From Streptomyces bicolor (lineage in GTDB: Bacteria > Actinomycetota > Actinomycetes > Streptomycetales > Streptomycetaceae), in NCBI RefSeq assembly GCF_000719285.1, contig NZ_JOFS01000052.1, positions 1-38,461 of the forward strand: a stretch of 38,461 nucleotides of DNA, in the 5' to 3' direction. The notes under the pieces are model-generated. The model saw nothing but the letters and a program-made list of their open reading frames with translations, did no database searches and had not been told where the DNA came from. The position numbers and the translations under genes are program-made. Positions 1 through 8,409 of the stretch are shown here, in pieces (position 1 is the first letter of the stretch; each line of letters opens with the position of its first letter).

Positions 1-619
1 GGCCCGGGGCGGGTTTAGGGGCGGCCGGTTTCTCGGCGGGCTTCTTCCGGGGCGGCTTGGCGGGGTCCTGGCCGGTGTCCTGGGCGGGGAGGACGACTGG
101 GGTGCCGGGGGAAGCGTCGGAGCGGTCGCCTGTGAGGCCGCCGGGGAGGGCCTGGAGGTGGGTGCGGGACGCGGGGATGGCGGGGGTGGCGGTGTGAGCC
201 TGGGCCAGGTGTGCGGTGCCGTGCACGAGGCGGGCTTGCGCGGCCTGTTCGGCGAGGGGGTGGCAGCGGGTGAGGAGGGTGGCTGCGGTGGGGTTGCCGC
301 GTAGGGCGCTGAGGGCGGTGAGGTCGTCGGGGGTCGGGCGGTACCCGGCGGCGACAGCCTCTTCGAGGAGGGTGAGGTAGCCGGCCGCGGTGCCGGGGAG
401 GGCGGCGCGGTAGCGGGCGAGGTCGGCCACCAAGAACGCACGCAGCCGGGCGCCCTCGCGCATCGCCTCGTCGAGCGACTCGGCGAGGCGGAGACAGTCC
501 TGGACGTCTTCGGCCGAGGCGGGGCTGGGGTGGAGGGCAAGGGCGAGAGCGCGGCGGAGCACACGCAGCTCCTCCGCGCCGAACGCCATGCCGCCGCGGG
601 ATCCGTATGGCGTGGGCAT
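1..619 (-). CDS. Hypothetical protein, 3' end outside window
   Basis: The frame opens at an ATG at 619 (MPTPYGSRGG...) and stays open to the window edge, giving at least 206 residues without a stop. A second in-frame ATG at 589 (MAFGAEELRV) is an alternative start. Residues about 10-115 look helical and Leu/Ala/Glu-rich; from about residue 130 the chain becomes Pro/Ala/Thr-rich and then Lys/Pro-rich (PPRKKPAEKPAAPKP), suggesting a disordered tail. I recognise no catalytic motif, signal peptide or membrane segment. There is no clear ribosome binding site, but TATCGT lies 6 nt upstream of the 619 ATG, as in a leaderless transcript. It lies downstream of the CoA/NAD operon but is separated from it by a 666-bp gene-free stretch, so it is probably transcribed on its own. 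Function unknown. Confidence 0.7.
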   Translation of the reverse strand, partial: MPTPYGSRGGMAFGAEELRVLRRALALALHPSPASAEDVQDCLRLAESLDEAMREGARLRAFLVADLARYRAALPGTAAGYLTLLEEAVAAGYRPTPDDLTALSALRGNPTAATLLTRCHPLAEQAAQARLVHGTAHLAQAHTATPAIPASRTHLQALPGGLTGDRSDASPGTPVVLPAQDTGQDPAKPPRKKPAEKPAAPKPAPG

Positions 620-625
620 GCGGTG

Positions 626-631
626 ACGATA
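626..631 (-). promoter_or_regulatory. -10 element (TATCGT) of a leaderless-type promoter
   Basis: On the minus strand TATCGT ends 6 nt before the ATG at 619. There is no ribosome binding site, and this spacing would put the transcription start at or next to the start codon. No good -35 is visible. The same geometry recurs at five other genes in the window. Confidence 0.35.
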
Positions 632-1149
632 CGCGCTAATCAGACAAACCCGGCATAGGGGGGCGGGTGTGGCGTGGGGAGCCACTCGGGTGGTGGGTGG
701 GGGTGCGCGTGTGATGCCCGCGGCGGCCCGTTGCTGTCCGGTGGGGGTGCGCGTAGCGCCTGCGGTCGGTGAGTGGGTCGGGGCCGCGCCGGGGGGTGTC
801 CGTCCTCGGACCGGCGGCCGGGGTCGGGCGAGAGGTGCCGTCTCTTGACGCCGGCCACTGCGGGCGGACACCCCCCGACACGTCCCCTTCCCGCCGTACG
901 CGAGTGCAGGCCCGTGGGGGTACGCCCTCCATCTCCGTACGCCGGATCGCCGAACCCGCCAGTCGCATGCCACGGCAGTCCGCCGAGTCTGGGGGCGCAG
1001 CAACCTGCCTCGCCGGCCGACCGCAGTCCCCCAGCCTGCGGGCCGCAGTTGCCGCCTGGGCTGCGAGGCACGGGAGCCTGCCCAGCTCGCACGCCACCGC
1101 AGCCCGCCCAACCTGCGGCGCGCCGCAATCTGCGCAGCCTGCGGACAGT

Positions 1150-1169
1150 CGTGCCGCTGGGGCGGCACG
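1150..1169. terminator. Hairpin downstream of coaX
   Basis: CGTGCCGC, loop TGGG, GCGGCACG form a perfect 8-bp stem. It lies 117 bp beyond the coaX stop in the direction of transcription and could end the operon. There is no U-tract, which is usual for streptomycete terminators. It sits inside a repeat-rich stretch, so repeat structure is an alternative explanation. Confidence 0.35.
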
Positions 1170-1285
1170 GGTGGGCGCAGGCGGCACTCCGTAGCGCCGG
1201 GCTGCGCGACCCACCCCGCCTCAGCCCCCGACGCCGGGCAGGCCACAAGCAGGCGGCACCGTCGCGCGCGGCCCCACCGACGGAG

Positions 1286-2083
1286 TCACATGCGGGAGAC
1301 GTTGCGTTCGTAGACCAGGCGTAGGCCGATCAGGGTCAGCCACGGCTCGTGTTCGTCGATGACCGAGGATTCGCCCAGGACCATGGGGGCCAGGCCGCCC
1401 GTCGCGATGACCGTGACGTCGTCGGGGTCGTCGGCGAGTTCGCGGGCCATGCGGGTGACCACGCCGTCCACCTGGCCGGCGAAGCCGTAGATGATGCCGG
1501 ACTGCATCGCCTCGACCGTGTTCTTGCCGATGACGCTGCGGGGGCGGGCCACCTCGATCTTGCGGAGTTGGGCGCCGCGGACGCCGAGGGCCTCGACCGA
1601 GATCTCGATGCCGGGGGCGATCACACCCCCGACGTACTCGCCGCGCGCGCTGACCGCGTCGAACGTCGTCGCCGTACCGAAGTCGACGACGATCGCGGGG
1701 CCGCCGTAGAGGTCGACCGCCGCGACCGCGTTGATGATGCGGTCGGCGCCGACCTCCTTGGGGTTGTCCGTGAGGATCGGTACGCCCGTCTTCACGCCCG
1801 GTTCGACGAGGACCGCGGGGACGTCGCCGTAGTAGCGGCGGGTCACCTCGCGCAGTTCGTGGAGGACGGACGGGACCGTCGCGCAGATGGCGATTCCGTC
1901 GATGCCGTCGCCCAACTCCTCGCCGAGCAGCGGGTGCATGCCCATCAGGCCCTGGAGGAGCACCGCCAGTTCGTCGGCCGTGCGGCGGGCGTCCGTCGAG
2001 ATGCGCCAGTGCTCGACGATGTCCTCGCCGTCGAACAGGCCGAGGACGGTGTGGGTGTTGCCTACGTCGATCGTGAGGAGCAT
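1286..2083 (-). CDS. coaX: Type III pantothenate kinase
   Basis: Phosphorylates pantothenate with ATP, the first committed step of CoA synthesis, in the cytoplasm. The product is 265 residues, the normal size for the family. Visible motifs in order: N-terminal phosphate loop DVGNTHTVLGLF at residues 6-17, GADRIINAVAA near 110, DFGTATTFDAV near 130 and GGVIAPGIE near 145, all typical of the ASKHA-fold type III enzymes. The ATG at 2083 starts MLLTIDVGNT; the same frame is open further upstream but that part is antisense noise over nadC. It is the last gene of the operon, starting 8 bp after the nadC stop. Grouping with panC places two pantothenate/CoA steps together with two NAD steps. The identification is firm from the motifs and synteny. 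Confidence 0.95.
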   Translation of the reverse strand: MLLTIDVGNTHTVLGLFDGEDIVEHWRISTDARRTADELAVLLQGLMGMHPLLGEELGDGIDGIAICATVPSVLHELREVTRRYYGDVPAVLVEPGVKTGVPILTDNPKEVGADRIINAVAAVDLYGGPAIVVDFGTATTFDAVSARGEYVGGVIAPGIEISVEALGVRGAQLRKIEVARPRSVIGKNTVEAMQSGIIYGFAGQVDGVVTRMARELADDPDDVTVIATGGLAPMVLGESSVIDEHEPWLTLIGLRLVYERNVSRM

Positions 2084-2091
2084 GCCCGTTC

Positions 2092-3063
2092 CTACTCCGC
2101 CGCTCGCAGGTCCAGGCCGATGTCCAGGATCGGCGAGGAGTGGGTGAGGGCCCCTACGGCCAGGTAGTCGACGCCCGTGTCGGCGTACGCCTTGGCGTTG
2201 GCGAGGGTCAGGCGGCCCGAGGCCTCGAGCGCCGCCCGGCCGTGCACGAGAGCCACCGCCTCCTCGCACTCGCCCGGCGTGAAGTTGTCCAGGAGGATCA
2301 GGTCCGCGCCCGCGTCCACCACCTCGCGGAGTTGGTGGAGGGTGTCCACCTCGACCTCGATGGGGACGTCCGGGAAGGTCTCGCGGACCGCCTTGAAGGC
2401 CTGGGTCACGCCGCCCGCGGACACCACGTGGTTGTCCTTGACCAGCGCTGCGTCCGAGAGGGACATGCGGTGGTTCACTCCGCCTCCGCAGCGCACCGCG
2501 TACTTCTCCAGGGAGCGGAGGCCCGGGGTGGTTTTGCGGGTGTCCCGGACCTTCGCCTGCGTGCCTTCCAGTACGTCCGCCCACGCGCGCGTGGCCGTCG
2601 CGATGCCCGACAGGTGGCAGAGGATGTTCAGGGCGCTGCGTTCGGCCGTCAGGAGGTCTCGGGTGCGGGTGGTGATGGAGAGGAGTTTCTGGCCTGCCGC
2701 CACCTTGTCGCCGTCCTCCACGTGGCGCTCCACCTCGAACTCGTCCTCGCAGACGATCGAGACGACCGCTTCGGCGACCCTGAGGCCCGCCACGACGCCC
2801 GCCTCGCGCGCGACGAAGTCGGCCGTGGCGACTGCCTCTTCGGGGATGGTCGCGACCGTCGTCACGTCCACGCCGTGCGCCAGGTCCTCCTGGATGGCCA
2901 CATTGGCGATGTCCTCGACCTCGACCGGGTCGAGGCCCGCGTCGGCCAGGAGCTGGGCGAGCGCGGGGTCGAGGCCGCACTCCAGGTACTCCTCGTCGGC
3001 ACCGCAGGCGCAGTCGTCGCCGCAGCCGCCGGTCGAGGCGAGGGGAAGGTCGGGGGTGGTCAC
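2092..3063 (-). CDS. nadC: Nicotinate-nucleotide pyrophosphorylase (quinolinate phosphoribosyltransferase)
   Basis: Converts quinolinate and PRPP to nicotinate mononucleotide in de novo NAD synthesis. The core has the family signatures TRKTTPGLRSLEKYAV, GGGVNHRMSLSD, KDNH and LILLDNF. An N-terminal Gly/Cys-rich stretch (GGCGDDCACGADEE) precedes the usual domain; its role is unknown. I chose the GTG at 3063 (VTTPDLPL), 11 nt after an AGGAG. A GTG at 3072 overlaps the nadB stop as GTGA but lies only 2 nt from that AGGAG, so it is less likely as the start. Either way translation is probably coupled to nadB. The order nadB-nadC fits consecutive pathway steps; nadA is not in this window. Confidence 0.93.
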   Translation of the reverse strand: MTTPDLPLASTGGCGDDCACGADEEYLECGLDPALAQLLADAGLDPVEVEDIANVAIQEDLAHGVDVTTVATIPEEAVATADFVAREAGVVAGLRVAEAVVSIVCEDEFEVERHVEDGDKVAAGQKLLSITTRTRDLLTAERSALNILCHLSGIATATRAWADVLEGTQAKVRDTRKTTPGLRSLEKYAVRCGGGVNHRMSLSDAALVKDNHVVSAGGVTQAFKAVRETFPDVPIEVEVDTLHQLREVVDAGADLILLDNFTPGECEEAVALVHGRAALEASGRLTLANAKAYADTGVDYLAVGALTHSSPILDIGLDLRAAE

Positions 3064-3068
3064 TTCTG

Positions 3069-4823
3069 TCACTGCTCCTGCTGTGGCATGGGGGTACCCC
3101 CTGCTCGAGCGAAGTCGAGAACTTGGGGGAGGGTCGGGGGGAAGTCTGCGGTTTCGGTGGTGTGCACGGCCAGTGTGCGGTCCGGGTTCAGGCGTACGAC
3201 GATGTGGCGGCGCCAGGTCGTGTCGTCTCGGTCGGGCACGTCCTCGCGCCAGTGGCAGCCGCGGGTCTCGTCGCGGAGCTGTGCCGCGGCCACCAGGACC
3301 CGGGCGACGCACAGGAGGTTGGTGGACTCCCAGGTGTCCACGCCGGGTTCTGCCGTCTTGCCGTTCTCGGTGAGGGCGTCGCGGGCCTCGGTGTGCAGCT
3401 GCTGGAGCTGCTCGGCGGCCTTGGCGAGGGAGTCGGCGGAGCGCAGTACGCCGGCGCCGTCGGTCATGATCCGCTGGATCGCGAAGCGGGCCTCGGGTGC
3501 GAGCAGGGGGTGCTCGGGGGTCTCCGGGTACGGCACGGGGTGCGGCACGCGCGCGTGGAGGCCGTCGGCGGCGCGGGACGCCGCGATGTCGGCCGCGATG
3601 CGCTCGGCGTAGACCAGGCCTTCGAGGAGTGAGTTGGAGGCCAGGCGGTTGGCGCCGTGCACGCCCGTGCAGGCCACCTCGCCGCACGCGTACAGGCCGG
3701 GGACGGTCGTACGGCCCTGGGAGTCGGTGCGTACGCCGCCGGAGGCGTAGTGGGCGGCCGGGGCGATCGGGATGGGGTCGTGCACCGGGTCGATGCGGTG
3801 GGCGCGGCAGGCGGCCAGGATCGTCGGGAAGCGGTGCTCCCACATGTCGGCGCCGAAGTGCCGGGCGTCGAGGAACATGTGCTCGGCGTCCTGCTCCTGC
3901 ATGCGCCGCATGATGCCCTTGGCGACGATGTCCCGGGGGGCGAGTTCGGCGAGTTCGTGCCGGCCCAGCATGAAGCGCACGCCGCCGGCGTCGACCAGGT
4001 GGGCGCCCTCACCGCGTACCGCTTCGGAGACCAGGGGCTGCTGGCCCTCCGCGTCCGGGCCGAGGAACAGAACGGTGGGGTGGAACTGCACGAATTCGAG
4101 ATCGCTGACTTCGGCGCCGGCTCGGAGTGCGAGCGCCACGCCGTCGCCCGTCGAGACGGAGGGATTCGTCGTCGCCGAGAAGACCTGGCCCATGCCGCCG
4201 GTCGCGAGGACCACGGCGGGGGCGTGGACCGCTCCTACGCCGTCGTGCTGGCCCTCGCCCATGACGTGCAGGGTGACGCCCGCCGTACGGCCCTCCGCGT
4301 CCGTGAGGAGGTCGAGGACGAGCGCGTTCTCGATCGTGCGCAGGCCACGCGCGCGGACCGCCTCGACCAGGGCGCGGGAGATCTCCGCGCCGGTCGCGTC
4401 ACCGCCCGCGTGGGCGATCCGGCGGCGGTGGTGGCCGCCCTCCCGGGTGAGCTCCAGGCCGCCTTCCTCGGACTCGTCGAAGTGGGCGCCGGTCGCGATC
4501 AGGCGGCGTACGGCGTCCGGGCCCTCGTGGACGAGGATGCGGACCGCTTCCTCGTCGCACAGGCCCGCGCCGGCGACCAGGGTGTCGTCGAGGTGCTGTT
4601 CGGGGGTGTCGCCCTCGCCGAGGGCCGCGGCGATGCCCCCTTGGGCCCAGCGGGTGGAGCCGTCGTCGAGGCGGGCCTTGGTGACCACGACCGTCCTGAG
4701 GCCGGCGGCCTCGCAGCGCAGGGCCGCGGTGAGGCCTGCGACGCCGGAGCCGACGACCACGACGTCCGCGGCGATGGACCACCCGGGCGCGGGCGCGTGC
4801 AGTCGTATGCCTGTGCTGGTCAC
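3069..4823 (-). CDS. nadB: L-aspartate oxidase
   Basis: FAD flavoprotein that oxidises L-aspartate to iminoaspartate, the first step of de novo NAD synthesis. The 584-residue product carries the FAD dinucleotide fold [10 protein letters not shown] at residues 21-30, the substrate-domain motif [17 protein letters not shown], and the family signature [20 protein letters not shown] followed by [11 protein letters not shown]. It starts with a GTG at 4823 that overlaps the panC stop (GTGA), so translation is coupled. Oddity: the last 16 or so residues ([16 protein letters not shown]) are encoded by a dispersed streptomycete repeat at 3087-3131 that also lies just before the nadC ribosome binding site. 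The conserved protein therefore probably ends shortly before residue 568, and the tail is a repeat-derived extension. Confidence 0.95.
   Translation of the reverse strand: MTSTGIRLHAPAPGWSIAADVVVVGSGVAGLTAALRCEAAGLRTVVVTKARLDDGSTRWAQGGIAAALGEGDTPEQHLDDTLVAGAGLCDEEAVRILVHEGPDAVRRLIATGAHFDESEEGGLELTREGGHHRRRIAHAGGDATGAEISRALVEAVRARGLRTIENALVLDLLTDAEGRTAGVTLHVMGEGQHDGVGAVHAPAVVLATGGMGQVFSATTNPSVSTGDGVALALRAGAEVSDLEFVQFHPTVLFLGPDAEGQQPLVSEAVRGEGAHLVDAGGVRFMLGRHELAELAPRDIVAKGIMRRMQEQDAEHMFLDARHFGADMWEHRFPTILAACRAHRIDPVHDPIPIAPAAHYASGGVRTDSQGRTTVPGLYACGEVACTGVHGANRLASNSLLEGLVYAERIAADIAASRAADGLHARVPHPVPYPETPEHPLLAPEARFAIQRIMTDGAGVLRSADSLAKAAEQLQQLHTEARDALTENGKTAEPGVDTWESTNLLCVARVLVAAAQLRDETRGCHWREDVPDRDDTTWRRHIVVRLNPDRTLAVHTTETADFPPTLPQVLDFARAGGTPMPQQEQ
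3087..3131. repeat. Dispersed Streptomyces repeat overlapping the nadB 3' end
   Basis: Starts CATGGGGGTACCCCC, continues CTCGAGCGAAGTCGAG and ends CTTGGGGGAG. It contains two nested dyads (GGGGGTACCCCC; CTCG-AGCGAAGT-CGAG). A diverged copy in the same orientation is at 38420-38461. From memory this sequence recurs many times in Streptomyces genomes, mostly between genes. Here it encodes the C-terminus of NadB. Confidence 0.65.
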
Positions 4824-5818
4824 GAGGCGGCTCCGAAGATGAGGGGGATGTTGTCGATCAGCCGGGTCGTCCCGACCCGGGCGGCGACGGCGAGGACGGC
4901 CTCGCCGGTGAAGTCGTCCTCGTGATCGGTGATCTCCGTGAAGTCCGATGGGTCGACGAGGGCGAGGTAGTCCAGTTCGAGCGGCGGGTCGAGGCGGGCG
5001 GCCTCGTCGAGGACCAGGCGGGCGGCGGCGCGGACGGCCGCCGCGGCGCCGGGGACGGCCTTGGCGACGGCGTGTGCGTCGGCCGCCGCGCGGGACTCCC
5101 CTATGGCGCTGAGCGCCTCGGCACGCGCGCGTGTGGCGGGCACTTCGCGTGCCCGCGCGCGGAGCGCCTCCTGGGCCGCGTGGCGGTCGCGGCCGGCGAA
5201 CAGCGCCTGGGAGAGGGCGAGCGCGGTGCGGCGTTCCTTGGGCGAGAGGTAGCGGTTGCGGCTGGAGAGCGCGAGGCCGTCCTCCTCGCGCACGGTGGGG
5301 ACACCGACGATCTCGACGCCGAAGTTCAGGTCGCGCACCATGCGGCGGATCAGGGCGAGCTGCTGGGCGTCCTTCTGGCCGTACAGGGCGATGTCCGGGC
5401 GGGTGAGGTGGAGCAGCTTGGCGACGACGGTGAGCATGCCGTCGAAGTGGCCGGGACGGGAGCTGCCTTCCAGGCGCTCGCCCATGGGGCCGGCGCTGAT
5501 GCGCACCTGGGGCTCGCCGCCCGGGTACACCTCGTCGACCGAGGGGGCGAACACCGCGTCCGCGCCCGCCTGTTCGGCGATCTTGAGGTCGGCGTCCAGG
5601 GTGCGCGGGTAGCGGTCGAGGTCCTCGCCCTTGCCGAACTGCAAGGGGTTCACGAAGACGGTGACGACGACCTCGCCGTCCGGCCCGGCGATCGTGCGCG
5701 CGGTGCGGATCAGGGTGGCGTGGCCCTCGTGCAGGGCGCCCATGGTCATCACGACGGCGCGGCGGCCGGCACGCGTGCGTGCGTGCAACTCGTCGGCGGT
5801 GCGCAGCAGGGTGGTCAT
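4820..5818 (-). CDS. panC: Pantothenate synthetase
   Basis: ATP-dependent condensation of pantoate with beta-alanine to pantothenate. The 332-residue product has the nucleotidyl-transferase signature [10 protein letters not shown] (His30 and His33 forming the HxGH), the pantoate loop [31 protein letters not shown], and the closing [12 protein letters not shown]. It is longer than the usual 280-300 residues because of an Ala/Arg-rich stretch around residues 210-265 before the C-terminal domain. The ATG at 5818 overlaps the preceding stop (ATGA), and its own stop overlaps the nadB GTG, so three genes form one coupled unit. No panD, the source of beta-alanine, is present; nadB and nadC occupy the place that panD takes next to panC in Mycobacterium tuberculosis. 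Confidence 0.95.
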   Translation of the reverse strand: MTTLLRTADELHARTRAGRRAVVMTMGALHEGHATLIRTARTIAGPDGEVVVTVFVNPLQFGKGEDLDRYPRTLDADLKIAEQAGADAVFAPSVDEVYPGGEPQVRISAGPMGERLEGSSRPGHFDGMLTVVAKLLHLTRPDIALYGQKDAQQLALIRRMVRDLNFGVEIVGVPTVREEDGLALSSRNRYLSPKERRTALALSQALFAGRDRHAAQEALRARAREVPATRARAEALSAIGESRAAADAHAVAKAVPGAAAAVRAAARLVLDEAARLDPPLELDYLALVDPSDFTEITDHEDDFTGEAVLAVAARVGTTRLIDNIPLIFGAAS

Positions 5819-6753
5819 CGGGCGTCTCCCTCGGCGCCGTCGGTCCCGTCGGTCCCGTCGGCGAGTACCCCGAGGAGGTCCTCGGCGAGCTCCGGTTTGA
5901 GCAGTCCGTGGGCGAGCGCCCGGTCGGCGGTCGCGCGGGCCATCGCGAGATAGCCGGCGACGGTCTGCGGGGCGTGCCGCCGCAGCTCGGTGACGTGCGC
6001 GGCGACGGTGCCCGCGTCCCCGCGCGCGACGGGGCCGGTCAGGGCCGCGTCGCCGGAGCGCAGGGCGTTGTCGAGGGCGGCGCCGAGCAGCGGGCCGAGC
6101 ATCCGGTCGGGGGCCGCGACGCCCGCCTCGCGCAGCAGCTCCATGGACTGGGCGACCAGCGTCACCAGGTGGTTCGCGCCCAGCGCGAGCGCCGCGTGAT
6201 ACAGCGGGCGCATCTCCTCGGCGACCCACTCGGGTTCGCCGCCCATCTCGATGACGAGGGCCTCTGCGGCCAGCCGCAGCTCCTCGGGCGCGGTGACGCC
6301 GAAGGAGCAGCCGGCCAGGCGCTGGACGTCCACGGGCGTGCCGGTGAAGGTCATCGCCGGGTGCAGGGCCAGCGGCAGCGCGCCCGCGCGCAGGGCCGGG
6401 TCCAGGACCTTCGCGCCGTACCGCCCGGAGGTGTGCACCAGCAGCTGCCCCGGCTTCACCGCCCCGGTCTCGGCGAGGCCCTCGACCAGGCCGGGCAGGA
6501 CGTCGTCCGGGACGGTCAGCAGGACCAGCTCGGCGCGCGCGAGGACTTCGGCGGGCGGCACGAGCGGCACGTCGGGGAGCATCCGCTCGGCCCGTCGCCG
6601 GGAGGCGTCGGAGACCCCTGAGACGGCCACCGGGCGGTGCCCGGCGAGCTGGAGGGACGCGGCGAGCGCGGGGCCCACGCGGCCGGCGCCGACGACACCG
6701 ACGGTGAGCCGCGCGGGGCGGTCCTTTGGATCTGGCTGTTGGCTTGTAGTCAC
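5815..6753 (-). CDS. Rossmann-like / DUF2520 domain protein
   Basis: 312 residues. The N-terminal half has an NAD(P)-binding fingerprint, [19 protein letters not shown] at about residues 16-34, with a typical Rossmann alternation ending near [12 protein letters not shown]. The C-terminal half ([10 protein letters not shown] onward) is the helical DUF2520 domain. The fold is related to ketopantoate reductase and pyrroline-5-carboxylate reductase. As it is translationally coupled to panC (ATGA overlap), a reduction feeding pantoate or a related cofactor step is a reasonable inference, but the activity is not established. The GTG at 6753 is the first gene of the operon. A Thr/Asp/Gly repeat (DGTDGTDG) lies close to the C-terminus. 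The same order with panC is found, from memory, in mycobacteria. Confidence 0.85.
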   Translation of the reverse strand: MTTSQQPDPKDRPARLTVGVVGAGRVGPALAASLQLAGHRPVAVSGVSDASRRRAERMLPDVPLVPPAEVLARAELVLLTVPDDVLPGLVEGLAETGAVKPGQLLVHTSGRYGAKVLDPALRAGALPLALHPAMTFTGTPVDVQRLAGCSFGVTAPEELRLAAEALVIEMGGEPEWVAEEMRPLYHAALALGANHLVTLVAQSMELLREAGVAAPDRMLGPLLGAALDNALRSGDAALTGPVARGDAGTVAAHVTELRRHAPQTVAGYLAMARATADRALAHGLLKPELAEDLLGVLADGTDGTDGAEGDAR

Positions 6754-6839
6754 GCGAAGGCGGCCTTCCCGTTCCAGTCCGCTCCGGGTACCGGACGATT
6801 TCTCGTCATGTTAACGCGATTGGTTCGAGCGGCGTCCGG

Positions 6840-6856
6840 TTGTCCACAGGCTGTGG
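6840..6856. promoter_or_regulatory. 13-bp palindrome overlapping a DnaA-box-like 9-mer
   Basis: CCACAG-G-CTGTGG at 6844-6856 is a perfect dyad between the divergent cofactor operon and the lyase gene. TTGTCCACA at 6840-6848, which overlaps it, fits the streptomycete DnaA-box pattern. There is only one such box, so an origin is excluded. It could be an operator shared by the two transcription units. Confidence 0.3.
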
Positions 6857-6948
6857 GTTTCGCCACGCCTTCGCGGGTGCGGCCGGTTCAGGACGGTGGA
6901 TCAAAATGCGGGTGCCCGGGTAGGCGGGCGCGCGGCATGATCCGGGAC

Positions 6949-8196
6949 ATGAGCGATACGGCGGAGCGGGACGGGCAGCGGGCGGGGGCGGAGCCGAAAG
7001 CGCCGGCAGCCGACGAGCAATTGTCGGACGGGCAGTTGTCGGACGACGAGCGGCGCAAACAGCGCCGTGAACGGCGCATCGTCGCCTACAGGGGCGCGGG
7101 GCGCGTCCTCGCGCGCCCCGGATTCCTGGGCACCCTCCGCGAGCGCCTCGCGCTGCTGGACGAGGCGCGTGCGCTGGATCTGCACGACCTGGACGAGCAA
7201 GCGGACCTCTACGGCGACGGCATCGTCGAGGCCTTGGAGGAGAGGACCGCCGGGCTGCTCGGCACGGAGGCCGCCGCGTTCTTCCCGACGGGCACGATGG
7301 CCCAGCAGGTGGCCCTGCGCTGCTGGGCCGGCCGTACCGGGAACCCGACCGTCGCCCTGCATGCGCTGGCCCACCCCGAGGTGCACGAGCGGAACGCGTT
7401 CAGCCAGGTCGGCGGATTGCGCCCGGTCCGCGTGACGAGCGAGCCGCGGCTGCCGACCACCGCCGAGGTGCGCGACTTCGACGAGCCCTTCGGGGCGCTG
7501 ATGCTGGAACTGCCCCTCAGGGACGCCGGTTTCGTCCTGCCCTCCTGGGAGGAGCTCACGGAGGTCGTCGAGGCGGCGCGGGAGCGCGACGCGGTGGTGC
7601 ACTTCGACGGCGCCCGCCTGTGGGAGTCCACCGTCCACTTCGGCCGCCCGCTGGAGGAGATCGCGGGCCTGGCGGACAGCGTTTACGTGTCGTTCTACAA
7701 GTCCCTCGACGGCTTCGGCGGCGCGGCCCTCGCCGGTCCGAAGACGCTGGTGGACGAGGCGAAGGCCTGGCGGCACCGCTACGGCGGCACCGTGTTCCAG
7801 CAGTTCCCGACCGCCCTGTCGGCGCTCGCCGGCCTGCAGCGGGAGCTTCCCCGGCTGCCCGAGTACGTCGCCCACGCGCGCGTGGTGGCCGCGGCGCTGC
7901 GCGAGGGGTTCGCGGCGGCCGGGGTGCCCTGGATGCGGGTCAACCCCGAGCCGCCGCACACGAACGAGTTCCAGGTCTGGCTGCCGTACGACGCCGATGA
8001 CCTCGCGGAGGCCGCTGTCCGGCAGGCGGAGGAGACGAGAACCCTCCTGTTCGCGAACGGCTGGGACGCCAAGGGGCCCGGGCTGGCCTGCACCGAGGTC
8101 TACGTACGCGCCGCCGGGCTGGAGTGGACGGCCGACGACGTGAAGGAGGCCGTCGCCCGGTTCGTGGCCCTGCTGACCGAGGAGATCAGTAAGTAG
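6949..8196 (+). CDS. Threonine-aldolase-like PLP lyase (beta-eliminating lyase family)
   Basis: Fold-type I PLP enzyme of the low-specificity threonine aldolase/beta-eliminating lyase family; members cleave beta-hydroxy amino acids such as threonine to glycine and an aldehyde. In the 415-residue product, AAFFPTGTMAQQVAL (about 109-123) forms the phosphate-binding region, VVHFDGARLWES (217-228) gives Asp220 and Arg223, and VSFYKSLDGFGG places the PLP lysine at Lys251. The first 45 residues are acidic and low in complexity, not part of the fold. I chose the ATG at 6949 (MSDTAERDG); an in-frame ATG 12 nt upstream is possible, and neither has a strong ribosome binding site. It diverges from the panC-nad operon. 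The physiological substrate is uncertain. Confidence 0.85.
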   Translation: MSDTAERDGQRAGAEPKAPAADEQLSDGQLSDDERRKQRRERRIVAYRGAGRVLARPGFLGTLRERLALLDEARALDLHDLDEQADLYGDGIVEALEERTAGLLGTEAAAFFPTGTMAQQVALRCWAGRTGNPTVALHALAHPEVHERNAFSQVGGLRPVRVTSEPRLPTTAEVRDFDEPFGALMLELPLRDAGFVLPSWEELTEVVEAARERDAVVHFDGARLWESTVHFGRPLEEIAGLADSVYVSFYKSLDGFGGAALAGPKTLVDEAKAWRHRYGGTVFQQFPTALSALAGLQRELPRLPEYVAHARVVAAALREGFAAAGVPWMRVNPEPPHTNEFQVWLPYDADDLAEAAVRQAEETRTLLFANGWDAKGPGLACTEVYVRAAGLEWTADDVKEAVARFVALLTEEISK

Positions 8197-8345
8197 AGCG
8201 GGGCCGCGGATGCAGCCACCGGGTCAGGGCCGGCGCCGGGCGCGGGCGGCGTGGGCTCGCCGAGCTGCCGTGCGCGGTAGGTGGGGATCGGGCTCCGCGG
8301 CCGCCCCGGTGATCCCAGGCTTGCCTCCGTGCGGCGGCCACGTCG

Positions 8346-8374
8346 CGTCGATTGACGGCCGCCGTCAATCGACG
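8346..8374. promoter_or_regulatory. 29-bp perfect palindrome, candidate operator of the ArsR-type regulator
   Basis: Two 14-bp arms (CGTCGATTGACGGC and its complement) flank a single central C at 8360. It ends 35 bp before the start codon of the downstream regulator. TTGACG at 8353-8358 inside the left arm resembles a -35 hexamer, so a bound protein would block RNA polymerase. Part of the sequence (GACGGCCGC) is repeated immediately downstream. ArsR-family dimers bind such dyads, usually in their own promoters. Confidence 0.6.
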
Positions 8375-8409
8375 GCCGCGTTGTCAGTGGCCCGGTGCAC
8401 CATGAGGGC

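Larger units (their letters stand above)
620..1285. other. Gene-free stretch with inverted and direct repeats
   Basis: No convincing gene is visible on either strand; the open frames are mutually overlapping, Arg/Pro-rich by-products of high GC. A 15-bp direct repeat (GGTGGGGGTGCGCGT) lies at 696-710 and 740-754. From about 1030 to 1215 there is a run of dyads: CTGCGG-G-CCGCAG at 1036-1048, TGCGGCGCGCCGCA at 1114-1127, and a hairpin at 1150-1169. The block from about 1140 to 1215 resembles, from memory, a dispersed intergenic Streptomyces repeat. It separates the coaX 3' end from the next minus-strand gene. Confidence 0.5.

Noticed and set aside
640..1248. Minus-strand open frames in the 620-1285 gap
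   Set aside because: Arg/Pro/Gly-rich, no family features, overlapping frames on both strands and dense inverted repeats; typical of non-coding high-GC DNA.
6840..6848. Replication origin from a DnaA-box-like sequence
   Set aside because: Only a single box, no dnaA/dnaN nearby and no AT-rich region.
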